Shown one piece after another: positions 1 through 5,865 of a DNA stretch of 6,626 nt. The DNA lies in the NCBI GenBank assembly GCA_026388615.1, contig JAPLJL010000399.1:1-6626 (forward strand), in the 5' to 3' direction. Both the position numbers and the translations under genes were made by a program. The notes beneath the pieces were generated by a model. The model did not search any database and was not told the DNA's origin. It worked only from the letters and a program-made list of their open reading frames with translations. Source of the stretch: Pseudomonadota bacterium. Lineage in GTDB: Bacteria; Desulfobacterota; JAPLJL01. The first letter of the stretch is position 1, and every line of letters begins with the position of its first letter.

Positions 1-28
1 CGTCAATCGTCATTCGTAAATCGTCAAT
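1..28. repeat. Four tandem 7-bp repeats (CGTCAAT type)
   Basis: Four head-to-tail heptamers occupy the left edge. Copies 1 and 4 are identical (CGTCAAT), copy 2 differs only at its sixth base (A to T) and copy 3 only at its fourth base (C to A). The array ends two bases before the TAG stop of the leftward lipoprotein gene and probably continues beyond the window, so its true length is unknown. The period of 7 means it is neither a codon repeat nor a CRISPR repeat. No hairpin is obvious inside it, so I cannot assign it as a terminator. Its role is unknown; simple slippage-generated intergenic repeats are the plain explanation. Confidence 0.75.
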
Positions 29-30
29 TT

Positions 31-2541
31 CTAGAGGCTCCAATCTATCTGGTCGCCCCGGGGGATATAAAAAAGCTCATTAGCCAGGACAAAGAAAAAT
101 TCCAGATGGGGCATGATCTGATTCTGAACCCAGTGGGGGACGAAATACTGGCTGAAGAGCAGTTTTTTCCAGAACTTCACCTCTTCCGGGGTCATCGCGA
201 ATTCCTTGACCCGTTTTAAAAGCTCGGGAGGAAACTGCTCCGTGCCCTGGACCCAGGAGAAGGTTATTCCCTGGCCCCGGAGATTGATCTGGGCGTATTT
301 CACCGCTTCAAAAGGATAACCCAGGAGCATGGACCCCTGCTCATCCGCCGCCAGCATGTCGTTGGAAACGATCAGGTAGTTCAGGCGGATCGGAACGCAG
401 AGATGGGGACCGAGTTCCCCGCAGACCGCCCTTCCCCCGATGATGGAAATATCGGGTTTCATGGCCCGGGCCGCGGCCGCCACCACCGGGTCGATCTGGT
501 TAAACTTCCGATGGAAGATGGATTTCTTTCTTTCCGAGATGGCCCCGTACATGTTTTTCTCGGACAGGGAAACCCCGCACTCCCAGTGGTGCTTGGGCTG
601 GGCCACGCTGATGATTTTATTATTGGGATCCCGCAGGGGGGCGGGAACGTCAAACGGGATGGTTCCGTCATAGGGGTGAAACTCCACCCGGGGCAGGTCG
701 GAGAGGTTGACGAAATCCGCCCCCGTCCGGGCCAGGATCACGTCGTAGCCCCGCTTCCTGAGCACGTCGTCGTTCATCGTGTAAGTGCGCATGTTGGCTT
801 CGCAGACATGCGGGATTCCCCCGACTTCCTGTACCGCCCGGATCACCCCCTCCACTACCAAGGGATCAGTGTAGGAGGCGGGGGCTTTGGGAATCCCGCC
901 ACCCAGGTTGACCTTGATATAAACCTGGTCGCCGGAATGGACAATGTCGGAAATGCCGAAATCCGTGAGAATGGTTTGGGTGGATCCGGCCACATCGGCG
1001 GTCAGTTTCTGAATATAATTCCGGATCTGGGGTTTCAGGACCGGCTGATCGGTTTCGTAATAAGCCTCGGCGCCGCTTCGGGAATACCAGGAACTGAGTA
1101 ACTGATTAAGAATTTGATTCAATTGGAAGGAATCCGCGGGTTCATAATCTGAGCCTTCGGTCTTGACCTGGAGGAGACCCCCCAGGGAAGGATCCGGCAG
1201 GGCCAGGTAATAAAATGATATTCCCACCGGGATGGTGACGCTGGGGCCGACCCCGTCACGGGGAATCCTGAGGCCGGAAACCGCCTGCCCCCCGAAATTA
1301 ATCGACTCGGGGAAATGATCCGAATCGGAATCGAATATCACCTGGCCGTCGGCGTCCCCGGTCTCGGTCCGGGTTTCACCTTCGATTAAAAATTCATATT
1401 TCCCCGGGGAAACCTGGACCCAATAGGGCACGAGTTCGCGGAGGGGCTGGGGATCCTGGAAATACGCGGAGGGCCTGGCCGCCAGGGATTTCGGCAGCTC
1501 GGTGATGCCCAGGAGGGAAAGCACCGGGTTGAAATCCGCCAGCGAAAAATTTTTGTCCTGCGAGAAAGCCTCGGCCGACTTTTCCAGGCCCCGCGCCGCT
1601 TCCCGGATAAAATCGCGGGTAAATTCGTCGGTGAGCTTGATCCGGACCGGTCCGTCCGACTCCCAGTCCAGCAATCTCAGATGTTTGACCCCGATCACCA
1701 CCTCGTCCCCGGCGTCCAGTCCGTCTTTATCCGGGTCGGAAACGGAGAAGATCTCGGAGGAACCGGGATTTTTCACCCGGTTTTTATCCTGCAGGGTATT
1801 TATCACCTTCGCGATACCTTCCAGGCTCCGGGCCAGCTCGCCCGGCACCAGCTTGATCCGGTCCCAATTCTTGGGATCCGCGGCCAGGAATTCCGGGTTG
1901 TCGGCGAAGACCTGGGCCAGGGGCCGGAACATCCAGACCGGGTTGGAATTCTGGTTGGGAAGCGAGGTCATCCCCAGGAGATCATCCAGGTCGGCTTTCA
2001 GGCTGTGGGCGGTGATGAAATCAAAAAAACCGAGAAGCAGTCCAAAGATATTGGCCAGATGTTTTCCGTCGAGGCCATCCCAGCTCTCACCCAGGTCGAT
2101 TTCCAGAATGGGAGCAGAAGCCGCTCCCAGGCGGAGCGGAAAGTTGGAAAGCTCGAGCCGGCAGTTCCGGGAATTGATCTCTTCCCCCTGGCTGACGATT
2201 TCCTCAAGCAGCGCCCGGAGGTTCTCGGAATTCCCCCGCACCAACGACTCCGCCAGGTTGGAAAGATCCAGGAGCGATTGGATATCGGCGAGCGTTGATC
2301 CCCAGAGCCCGGAGCAATTATGGGAATCCTGGGAAAGAATCCGCTGAAATTCCATCTTGGCCGCGGAGGTATCCCCCAGGGCCAAGTAGGTCTTGCCCAG
2401 TTCGACTTGCGAGGAAACGTCCGGAGCTGATTGCCCGCAGCCGAAAATCCCTAGGCCGGCCAGCAAAAATGCCGGAAGCAAGGCGCAGGGAGCAGAGCGC
2501 AAGGCACCAAACGAAGATGTAATTGCCCGATATCCTGACAT
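31..2541 (-). CDS. Lipoprotein with TPR-like N-terminus and C-terminal DUF362 domain
   Basis: This 836-residue protein starts with a signal peptide: Arg5 and Arg15, a hydrophobic stretch at 20-33, then the lipobox I-F-G-Cys35, so the mature protein should be a lipid-anchored envelope protein. Phe at lipobox position -2 is not typical. Residues 46-70 look like one TPR helix pair (LGKTYLALGD). Residues 269-280 form an EF-hand-like loop with Asp269, Asp271, Asp273, Gly274 and Glu280; a second acidic DxDxD lies at 404-408. Residues about 537-760 match DUF362: KVN at 543-545, KNMYG at 662-666, a GP at 711-712, and AADE followed by LLGYP at 731-743. DUF362 has no firmly established general activity. 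The ferredoxin-type CxxCxxC motifs found in some members are absent. A tail at 785-836 is rich in Trp, Phe and Tyr. The start is supported by GAGGAG five bases before ATG and by the lipobox. Function is unknown. Confidence 0.9.
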   Translation of the reverse strand: MSGYRAITSSFGALRSAPCALLPAFLLAGLGIFGCGQSAPDVSSQVELGKTYLALGDTSAAKMEFQRILSQDSHNCSGLWGSTLADIQSLLDLSNLAESLVRGNSENLRALLEEIVSQGEEINSRNCRLELSNFPLRLGAASAPILEIDLGESWDGLDGKHLANIFGLLLGFFDFITAHSLKADLDDLLGMTSLPNQNSNPVWMFRPLAQVFADNPEFLAADPKNWDRIKLVPGELARSLEGIAKVINTLQDKNRVKNPGSSEIFSVSDPDKDGLDAGDEVVIGVKHLRLLDWESDGPVRIKLTDEFTRDFIREAARGLEKSAEAFSQDKNFSLADFNPVLSLLGITELPKSLAARPSAYFQDPQPLRELVPYWVQVSPGKYEFLIEGETRTETGDADGQVIFDSDSDHFPESINFGGQAVSGLRIPRDGVGPSVTIPVGISFYYLALPDPSLGGLLQVKTEGSDYEPADSFQLNQILNQLLSSWYSRSGAEAYYETDQPVLKPQIRNYIQKLTADVAGSTQTILTDFGISDIVHSGDQVYIKVNLGGGIPKAPASYTDPLVVEGVIRAVQEVGGIPHVCEANMRTYTMNDDVLRKRGYDVILARTGADFVNLSDLPRVEFHPYDGTIPFDVPAPLRDPNNKIISVAQPKHHWECGVSLSEKNMYGAISERKKSIFHRKFNQIDPVVAAAARAMKPDISIIGGRAVCGELGPHLCVPIRLNYLIVSNDMLAADEQGSMLLGYPFEAVKYAQINLRGQGITFSWVQGTEQFPPELLKRVKEFAMTPEEVKFWKKLLFSQYFVPHWVQNQIMPHLEFFFVLANELFYIPRGDQIDWSL

Positions 2542-2569
2542 TGGTTCTCCTCTATGGATTCATTATAAT
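2541..2569 (+). promoter_or_regulatory. Predicted sigma-70-type promoter of mutM
   Basis: TTGGTT (2541-2546, three of six matches to TTGACA) lies 17 bp before a consensus TATAAT (2564-2569). Transcription would start near 2576, leaving a leader of about 34 nt before the mutM ATG. The -35 element overlaps the start codon of the leftward gene at 2539-2541, and the -10 element overlaps the opposing -10 by four bases, so the two promoters could not be occupied at once. The weak -35 makes this the weaker member of the pair by sequence. Confidence 0.45.
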
Positions 2570-2589
2570 TCCCTTCAAATTTTCTTCAA
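2562..2589 (-). promoter_or_regulatory. Predicted sigma-70-type promoter of the DUF362 lipoprotein gene
   Basis: Read leftward, TTGAAG (2589-2584, four of six matches to TTGACA) is followed after 16 bp by a consensus TATAAT (2567-2562). Transcription would start near 2555, giving a leader of about 14 nt that still contains the GAGGAG ribosome binding site at 2552-2547. The -10 box is half of the palindrome ATTATAAT and is therefore shared with the rightward mutM promoter. This is predicted from sequence only. Confidence 0.6.
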
Positions 2590-2590
2590 A
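2573..2590. repeat. Two CTTCAAA direct repeats, 11 bp apart, in the divergent promoter region
   Basis: CTTCAAA occurs at 2573-2579 and again at 2584-2590, separated by TTTT, so the copies are one helical turn apart on the same DNA face. The right copy contains the predicted -35 box of the leftward promoter, and the left copy covers the predicted mutM transcription start. This position would suit a regulator binding site acting on both genes, but it could also be a chance repeat in a short AT-rich stretch. Confidence 0.4.
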
Positions 2591-2609
2591 GAAAACAGCA
2601 GGTAACCAT

Positions 2610-3455
2610 ATGCCCGAACTTCCCGAAGTCGAAACCGTCCGCCGGGGAATAGAGCCCCGGATCCGGGGAAAGCGTATCCTCTCGGTCAAGATTATCCCCG
2701 ACCCCAAGGGGATCAGGACCCTGCGGAGGGTCAAATCCGCGCCGGAGTTCCGGAAGAGACTGGCCGGGCGAGCCATTCAGAGGGTCGACCGGAGGGGAAA
2801 GTACCTCCTTTTATATCTCGACCGGGGTGAAATCCTGATTATTCACCTGGGCATGAGCGGCCGTCTGCTGATCCGCCGGCCCCCGGATCCTCCCGATCCC
2901 CATACCCGAATGATTTTTCATCTGGAGAAGAAACTCGAACTCCGGTTCGCCGATCCGCGGAAGTTCGGCGAAATTTATCTCTTCTCTCCTTCCCGGGGGG
3001 AAACCACGGTCAACCCTTTGAATCTCGGCCCGGAACCCTTCGCCCCGGAAATCACCGCCGCCTGGCTCCTTTCCCGATTGGCGAAAAGCTCCCGGCCGAT
3101 CAAGGCCGCCCTCCTCGATCAAAACCTGATCGCGGGGATCGGCAATATTTACAGCGACGAAATCCTCCACGCCTCCCGGGTCCGTCCCGACCGCAAAGCC
3201 GCCTCAATTACCGGGGCGGAAGCGGACCGGATCGTGCGCAACACCCGGCGGATCCTGAAATTGGCCATCTCCAAGCGGGGCACCACCGCGGGGGACGGCG
3301 TTTACCGCGATTCCCGGAATCAACCCGGCTCTTTCCAGAACCATCTCCGGGTTTACGCCCGGGAAGGCGAAGGCTGTTACCACTGCCGGGGAAAGATTAC
3401 TTCCCGCCCGATCGGTGGCCGCACCGCCCATTTCTGCCCGGAATGCCAGAAGTAG
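2610..3455 (+). CDS. mutM: Formamidopyrimidine-DNA glycosylase (MutM/Fpg)
   Basis: This 281-residue enzyme removes 8-oxoguanine and formamidopyrimidines from DNA in the cytoplasm and cuts the resulting abasic site, as the first step of base excision repair. The start is fixed by chemistry: after removal of Met1, Pro2 is the nucleophile, and the sequence begins with the family signature PELPEVETVR (Glu3 and Glu6). Lys64 in GKYLLL matches the catalytic-site lysine, Met82 in HLGMSG the base-intercalating residue, and Arg117 and Phe119 in DPRKFG the helix-filling pair. The helix-two-turn-helix carries GIGNIYSDEILH at 176-187. A C-terminal zinc finger has Cys256, Cys259, Cys276 and Cys279 (CxxC-x16-CxxC) with the DNA-contacting Arg271. 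Length and all key residues are normal, so it should be active. AGCAGG lies 7 bases upstream of the ATG. The gene is divergent from the DUF362 lipoprotein and 44 bp before the next lipoprotein gene. Confidence 0.98.
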   Translation: MPELPEVETVRRGIEPRIRGKRILSVKIIPDPKGIRTLRRVKSAPEFRKRLAGRAIQRVDRRGKYLLLYLDRGEILIIHLGMSGRLLIRRPPDPPDPHTRMIFHLEKKLELRFADPRKFGEIYLFSPSRGETTVNPLNLGPEPFAPEITAAWLLSRLAKSSRPIKAALLDQNLIAGIGNIYSDEILHASRVRPDRKAASITGAEADRIVRNTRRILKLAISKRGTTAGDGVYRDSRNQPGSFQNHLRVYAREGEGCYHCRGKITSRPIGGRTAHFCPECQK

Positions 3456-3499
3456 AAGAAATTTTGCGATACCCTGTTTCTGTGACATCATAGAAACCA

Positions 3500-5287
3500 A
3501 TGAATATTCAAAAGTCCGCTGTTCCGACAATCCTGGCCGGGCTCGCGATGGGGATTTTTTTTGCGGGTTGCTCCGGGAATGGGGGGAGCGGAAAATGCGC
3601 GGCAACTTCCGACTGCGACTTGGCGGCCCTGGAGTTCTGCGACCAGGCGGATCATAAATGCAAAGCCTGCCAGCCGGACTGTACCGAAACGGTTTGCGGG
3701 CCGGACCCGGTTTGCGGCTCAAGCTGCGGGGATTGCGACCAGATGGTTTTGGCGAACGGGGGTTTTGAGATGTCCGTTGAAAACGGAGCGAAACATCCCC
3801 CCTTCTGGGATCTGGGATATCGCACTTTACCTCTGCCTTCCGGGACATATATCTGGTCCCTGGACCCCGTCGAAGCGGCCGAGGGCAACCTGAGCCTGAA
3901 AATGGAACCCAGTGAAAATTTCTTTTTCAGCCAGGTTTTGCACCTGCCGGGAGCCCTGCTCCAGGGAAAGCAAATTTCCTTTTCTCTTAAAGCCAGGCAC
4001 GAAGGCACGGCGGAGCCGCCGGTATTTTTTATCGCCGGTTATAACCCCGAGGTGACGGAGGCCGACCCCATCCTCGGCCCGGGATTAGCGGGAAGCGCTA
4101 TCGTCCAGGCGGATCCCGAGGAGGGAGTATGGAAGGAATATTCGGGATCATTCACCGCAACCGCCCCGGCCACGGCGGTCGCCCTGATCCTCGGGGCTTT
4201 TGGAGCGGGCGGAACCGTGTGGTACGACGATGTCCGCGTGCAGGCCGATCCCTGGCTTCCGGGGGCCGGGCCGGATCCGGCCCGGGTGGATGTGCCCATC
4301 GCCGCGCGCGCTTTTGACACCGGGTTTGTTTCCGAGTCGCCGATGGACATATCCGACCTGGGCTATGAAAATCTCCTGGAAAACACGGCGGCCGCCGGAA
4401 GCGTGCTGAATATTTTTTTCCACGTCCGCTGGTGCCGCCACCGCTTGAGCGCCACCCCCTGCGCAGAGGATTATCCTCACTTCCTGAATCTCGAATTGGG
4501 CCGGAAGGCGCGGGCGCGGGGCTTGAAACTGGCCCTCACCCTCGATTTTACCCACGGCAGCGCGGAGGGGATCGGCAATCTGAATCCCCTGCCCGACGGA
4601 AGCAGCCCGGGAACCCTGCTGGACCCCGAAGTCCGGACGGCTTACCAGGAGGAGCTCCTCTGGCTCTTTGACGAGCTGGAGCCGGAATACGTACTGGTCG
4701 GGATCGAGGTGGACATCATGTACGGACGGCACCCCGAATGGTGGGACGCCTACCTCGAGATGGAAGGGGAAATCTACGACCTGCTCAAGCAGAGGAATCC
4801 CGCGACCCACGTGACCGCCTATCACACCCTGGCCTGGTCGGTGGCCGAGGACGGCACCCTGCGGGAGGAGGCGGCCCGGGTCTGGAGGCGGCTCATCCCG
4901 AAAATCGATTCCATCGCTTTCAGCACCTATCCCAATGTCTCCCTTGACCCTAATCCGCCCCGGACCTTTCCCCCCGGCTATTTCTCCCGGCCCCGGGAGA
5001 TCGCTCCCGAACTGCCGATCCTGGTGCCCGAGTTTGGAGCGGCCGGAGGGGGAGACACGGGTTTCTCCGAGTCCGAGCAGGCCGGGATTCTCCGGCAGAT
5101 GCTCCGGGAGTTCGCCGCCGCGGATCCGGCGGCCCTGATTTGGTATTCGCTCTACGATCAGACCTACCTGGGGAGCCCCCCCTGGTTTAAACAGGCCTTC
5201 CGTTACCTGGGCATGCGTGATTTTGCCGGCACCCCCAAGGAGGTTTTTATCCTCTGGAAAAAGGTTCACGAGCTGCCGGAGGAATAG
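3500..5287 (+). CDS. Lipoprotein with Cys-rich linker, CBM-like jelly roll and GH-A-like hydrolase domain
   Basis: This 595-residue protein opens with a signal peptide (Lys5, hydrophobic 8-23) ending in the lipobox F-A-G-Cys24, so it should be a lipid-anchored envelope protein. A short segment (33-79) holds ten cysteines and is probably a disulfide-bonded spacer. Residues about 84-250 look like a CBM4/9-type jelly roll, starting at NGGFE (86-90) and closing with VWYDDVRV (240-247). Residues about 265-590 resemble a clan GH-A (beta/alpha)8 glycosidase: Glu403 in VGIEVD after a strand is a candidate acid/base, and Glu511 in ILVPEFG a candidate nucleophile, with a late strand LIWYSLYD at 546-553. 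The Asn that usually precedes the acid/base Glu is replaced by Ile402, so activity is uncertain and I name no substrate. The ribosome binding site is weak (AGAAA at 3492-3496), but the signal peptide supports this start. It may be co-transcribed with mutM; no terminator lies between them. Confidence 0.88.
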   Translation: MNIQKSAVPTILAGLAMGIFFAGCSGNGGSGKCAATSDCDLAALEFCDQADHKCKACQPDCTETVCGPDPVCGSSCGDCDQMVLANGGFEMSVENGAKHPPFWDLGYRTLPLPSGTYIWSLDPVEAAEGNLSLKMEPSENFFFSQVLHLPGALLQGKQISFSLKARHEGTAEPPVFFIAGYNPEVTEADPILGPGLAGSAIVQADPEEGVWKEYSGSFTATAPATAVALILGAFGAGGTVWYDDVRVQADPWLPGAGPDPARVDVPIAARAFDTGFVSESPMDISDLGYENLLENTAAAGSVLNIFFHVRWCRHRLSATPCAEDYPHFLNLELGRKARARGLKLALTLDFTHGSAEGIGNLNPLPDGSSPGTLLDPEVRTAYQEELLWLFDELEPEYVLVGIEVDIMYGRHPEWWDAYLEMEGEIYDLLKQRNPATHVTAYHTLAWSVAEDGTLREEAARVWRRLIPKIDSIAFSTYPNVSLDPNPPRTFPPGYFSRPREIAPELPILVPEFGAAGGGDTGFSESEQAGILRQMLREFAAADPAALIWYSLYDQTYLGSPPWFKQAFRYLGMRDFAGTPKEVFILWKKVHELPEE

Positions 5288-5303
5288 AGAGAGGGTTATT
5301 GGC

Positions 5304-5332
5304 TTGCAATTTGATGCGAATTGACATAAATT
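5304..5332 (+). promoter_or_regulatory. Possible upstream promoter elements before phaR (weak)
   Basis: TTGCAA (5304-5309) and TAAATT (5327-5332) are 17 bp apart, each with four of six matches to the sigma-70 consensus. A perfect -35 hexamer TTGACA sits at 5321-5326, but 16 to 18 bp downstream I find only poor -10 boxes such as GATGTT (5343-5348). Any transcript from here would run through the hairpin at 5373-5403 before reaching phaR. The stretch is AT-richer than its surroundings, so chance matches are likely. Confidence 0.25.
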
Positions 5333-5342
5333 AAGGTTTAAT
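5330..5342. repeat. Short inverted repeat ATTAA-GGT-TTAAT upstream of phaR
   Basis: A perfect 5-bp inverted repeat with a 3-bp centre lies about 75 bp before the phaR start. It could be an operator half-site pair, and PHA-type regulators are known to repress their own genes in some bacteria, but it does not resemble the TGC-rich sites described for other PhaR proteins. It is short enough to occur by chance. Confidence 0.25.
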
Positions 5343-5363
5343 GATGTTTACGCCTCACCAATT

Positions 5364-5369
5364 TATAAT
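5364..5369 (+). promoter_or_regulatory. Consensus -10 box (TATAAT) directly before the phaR leader hairpin
   Basis: TATAAT at 5364-5369 matches the sigma-70 -10 consensus exactly. No good -35 is present 16 to 18 bp upstream (ATGATG at 17 bp) and there is no extended -10 TG. If used, transcription would start near 5376, inside the left arm of the terminator stem, leaving a leader of about 42 nt before phaR. An activator or an alternative sigma factor could compensate for the missing -35. Confidence 0.4.
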
Positions 5370-5372
5370 GGA

Positions 5373-5403
5373 AACCCGGGCCCAGGCCGGGTTATTTATT
5401 TTT
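5373..5403 (+). terminator. Intrinsic terminator between the GH-like lipoprotein gene and phaR
   Basis: A perfect 7-bp GC-rich stem (AACCCGG at 5373-5379 pairing with CCGGGTT at 5387-5393) with a 7-nt loop is followed by ATTTATTTTT (5394-5403), eight T in ten bases. This is a standard rho-independent terminator for the rightward transcript of the upstream gene, 85 bp past its stop. It is unusual in ending only four bases before the phaR ribosome binding site at 5408-5413, so the phaR transcript must either start within it or read through it. Confidence 0.8.
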
Positions 5404-5417
5404 AGGCGAGGGAAGAA

Positions 5418-5846
5418 ATGAGCCCGACAAAAATCATCAAGCGTTACCAGAACCGGAAGTTATACGACACGGAGACCAGTTCCTATATCACCCTGGAGGA
5501 AATTGCCGAACTGATCCGGCAGGGTAAGGAACTCAAGGTCATCGATAAGGTCACCGGCGAAGACCTCACCTCCATCACCTTCTCCCAGATCATTTTTGAA
5601 AAAGGACGGGCCAACCGCCTGACCCTCCCGATCAACGCCCTGAAAAAGATCATCCAGGCCGGGGGGACATCCCTGGCGGAAATCTTCGAGATCGGCTTCT
5701 CCGGCATTCCCAAGAAAATCGACGAGCAGCTCAATGAAATCATGTCCCGGCTCACCGTGATCAAGGAAATGGAAACGGACATGAAAAAGATGAGTCAAAA
5801 GCTGCAGGAATTGGAAAAAGAAGTCAAACACCGGAAGCCCGGTTAA
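5418..5846 (+). CDS. phaR: PhaR-type polyhydroxyalkanoate synthesis regulator
   Basis: This 142-residue cytoplasmic protein carries the PHA/PHB accumulation regulator DNA-binding domain at about residues 5-62, with the hallmark IKRYQNRKLYDTETSSYITL (6-25) and then TGEDLTSITFSQIIFE (46-61). In characterised bacteria such proteins bind both DNA and the PHA granule and repress phasin and their own gene until polymer forms. Residues about 97-138 are charged, with hydrophobic heptads (MSRLTVIKEMETDMKKM), and should form a coiled coil for oligomerisation; this tail differs from that of alpha- and beta-proteobacterial PhaR. A strong GAGGGA lies four bases before the ATG. The gene is preceded by a terminator hairpin and followed after 19 bp by a patatin-like gene, probably in one operon. 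No PHA synthase or phasin is visible, so the PHA link rests on family membership alone. Confidence 0.9.
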   Translation: MSPTKIIKRYQNRKLYDTETSSYITLEEIAELIRQGKELKVIDKVTGEDLTSITFSQIIFEKGRANRLTLPINALKKIIQAGGTSLAEIFEIGFSGIPKKIDEQLNEIMSRLTVIKEMETDMKKMSQKLQELEKEVKHRKPG

Positions 5847-5865
5847 CCCCCCCCGCAAATTCAGC

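Noticed and set aside
1..28. CRISPR array
   Set aside because: Units are 7 bp and directly abutting, with no spacers and no cas genes in the window.
31..860. Ferredoxin-type iron-sulfur cluster in the DUF362 part
   Set aside because: The four cysteines there (580, 655, 707, 715) are scattered and form no CxxCxxC motif.
403..2347. Long rightward open frames (403-1101 and 1502-2347) opposite the DUF362 lipoprotein gene
   Set aside because: They lie antisense to a well supported gene, have low-complexity Arg/Ser/Gly/Pro-rich translations and no recognisable domain; they are typical GC-rich shadow frames.
2523..2609. In-frame upstream extension of mutM by 29 codons
   Set aside because: MutM needs Pro directly after the initiator Met as its catalytic residue, so the start at 2610 is the functional one; the extension also overlaps the divergent gene's start.
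3456..3499. Promoter or terminator in the 44-bp gap between mutM and the GH-like lipoprotein gene
   Set aside because: TTGCGA at 3464-3469 has no acceptable -10 box at the right distance, and no hairpin with a T-tract is visible.
4148..5269. A 373-residue leftward open frame opposite the GH-like lipoprotein gene
   Set aside because: It has no domain or plausible start context and overlaps a protein with a signal peptide and ordered domains. Its Gly/Pro/Gln-rich composition marks it as a shadow.
5299..5317. Sigma-54 type promoter suggested by TTGG...TTGCAA upstream of phaR
   Set aside because: The GG and GC dinucleotides are not at the required -24/-12 spacing.
5841..5848. GGTTAACC palindrome at the phaR stop codon as an operator or terminator
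   Set aside because: It is an eight-base perfect palindrome with no loop and no T-tract, and part of it is the stop codon itself; chance is sufficient.
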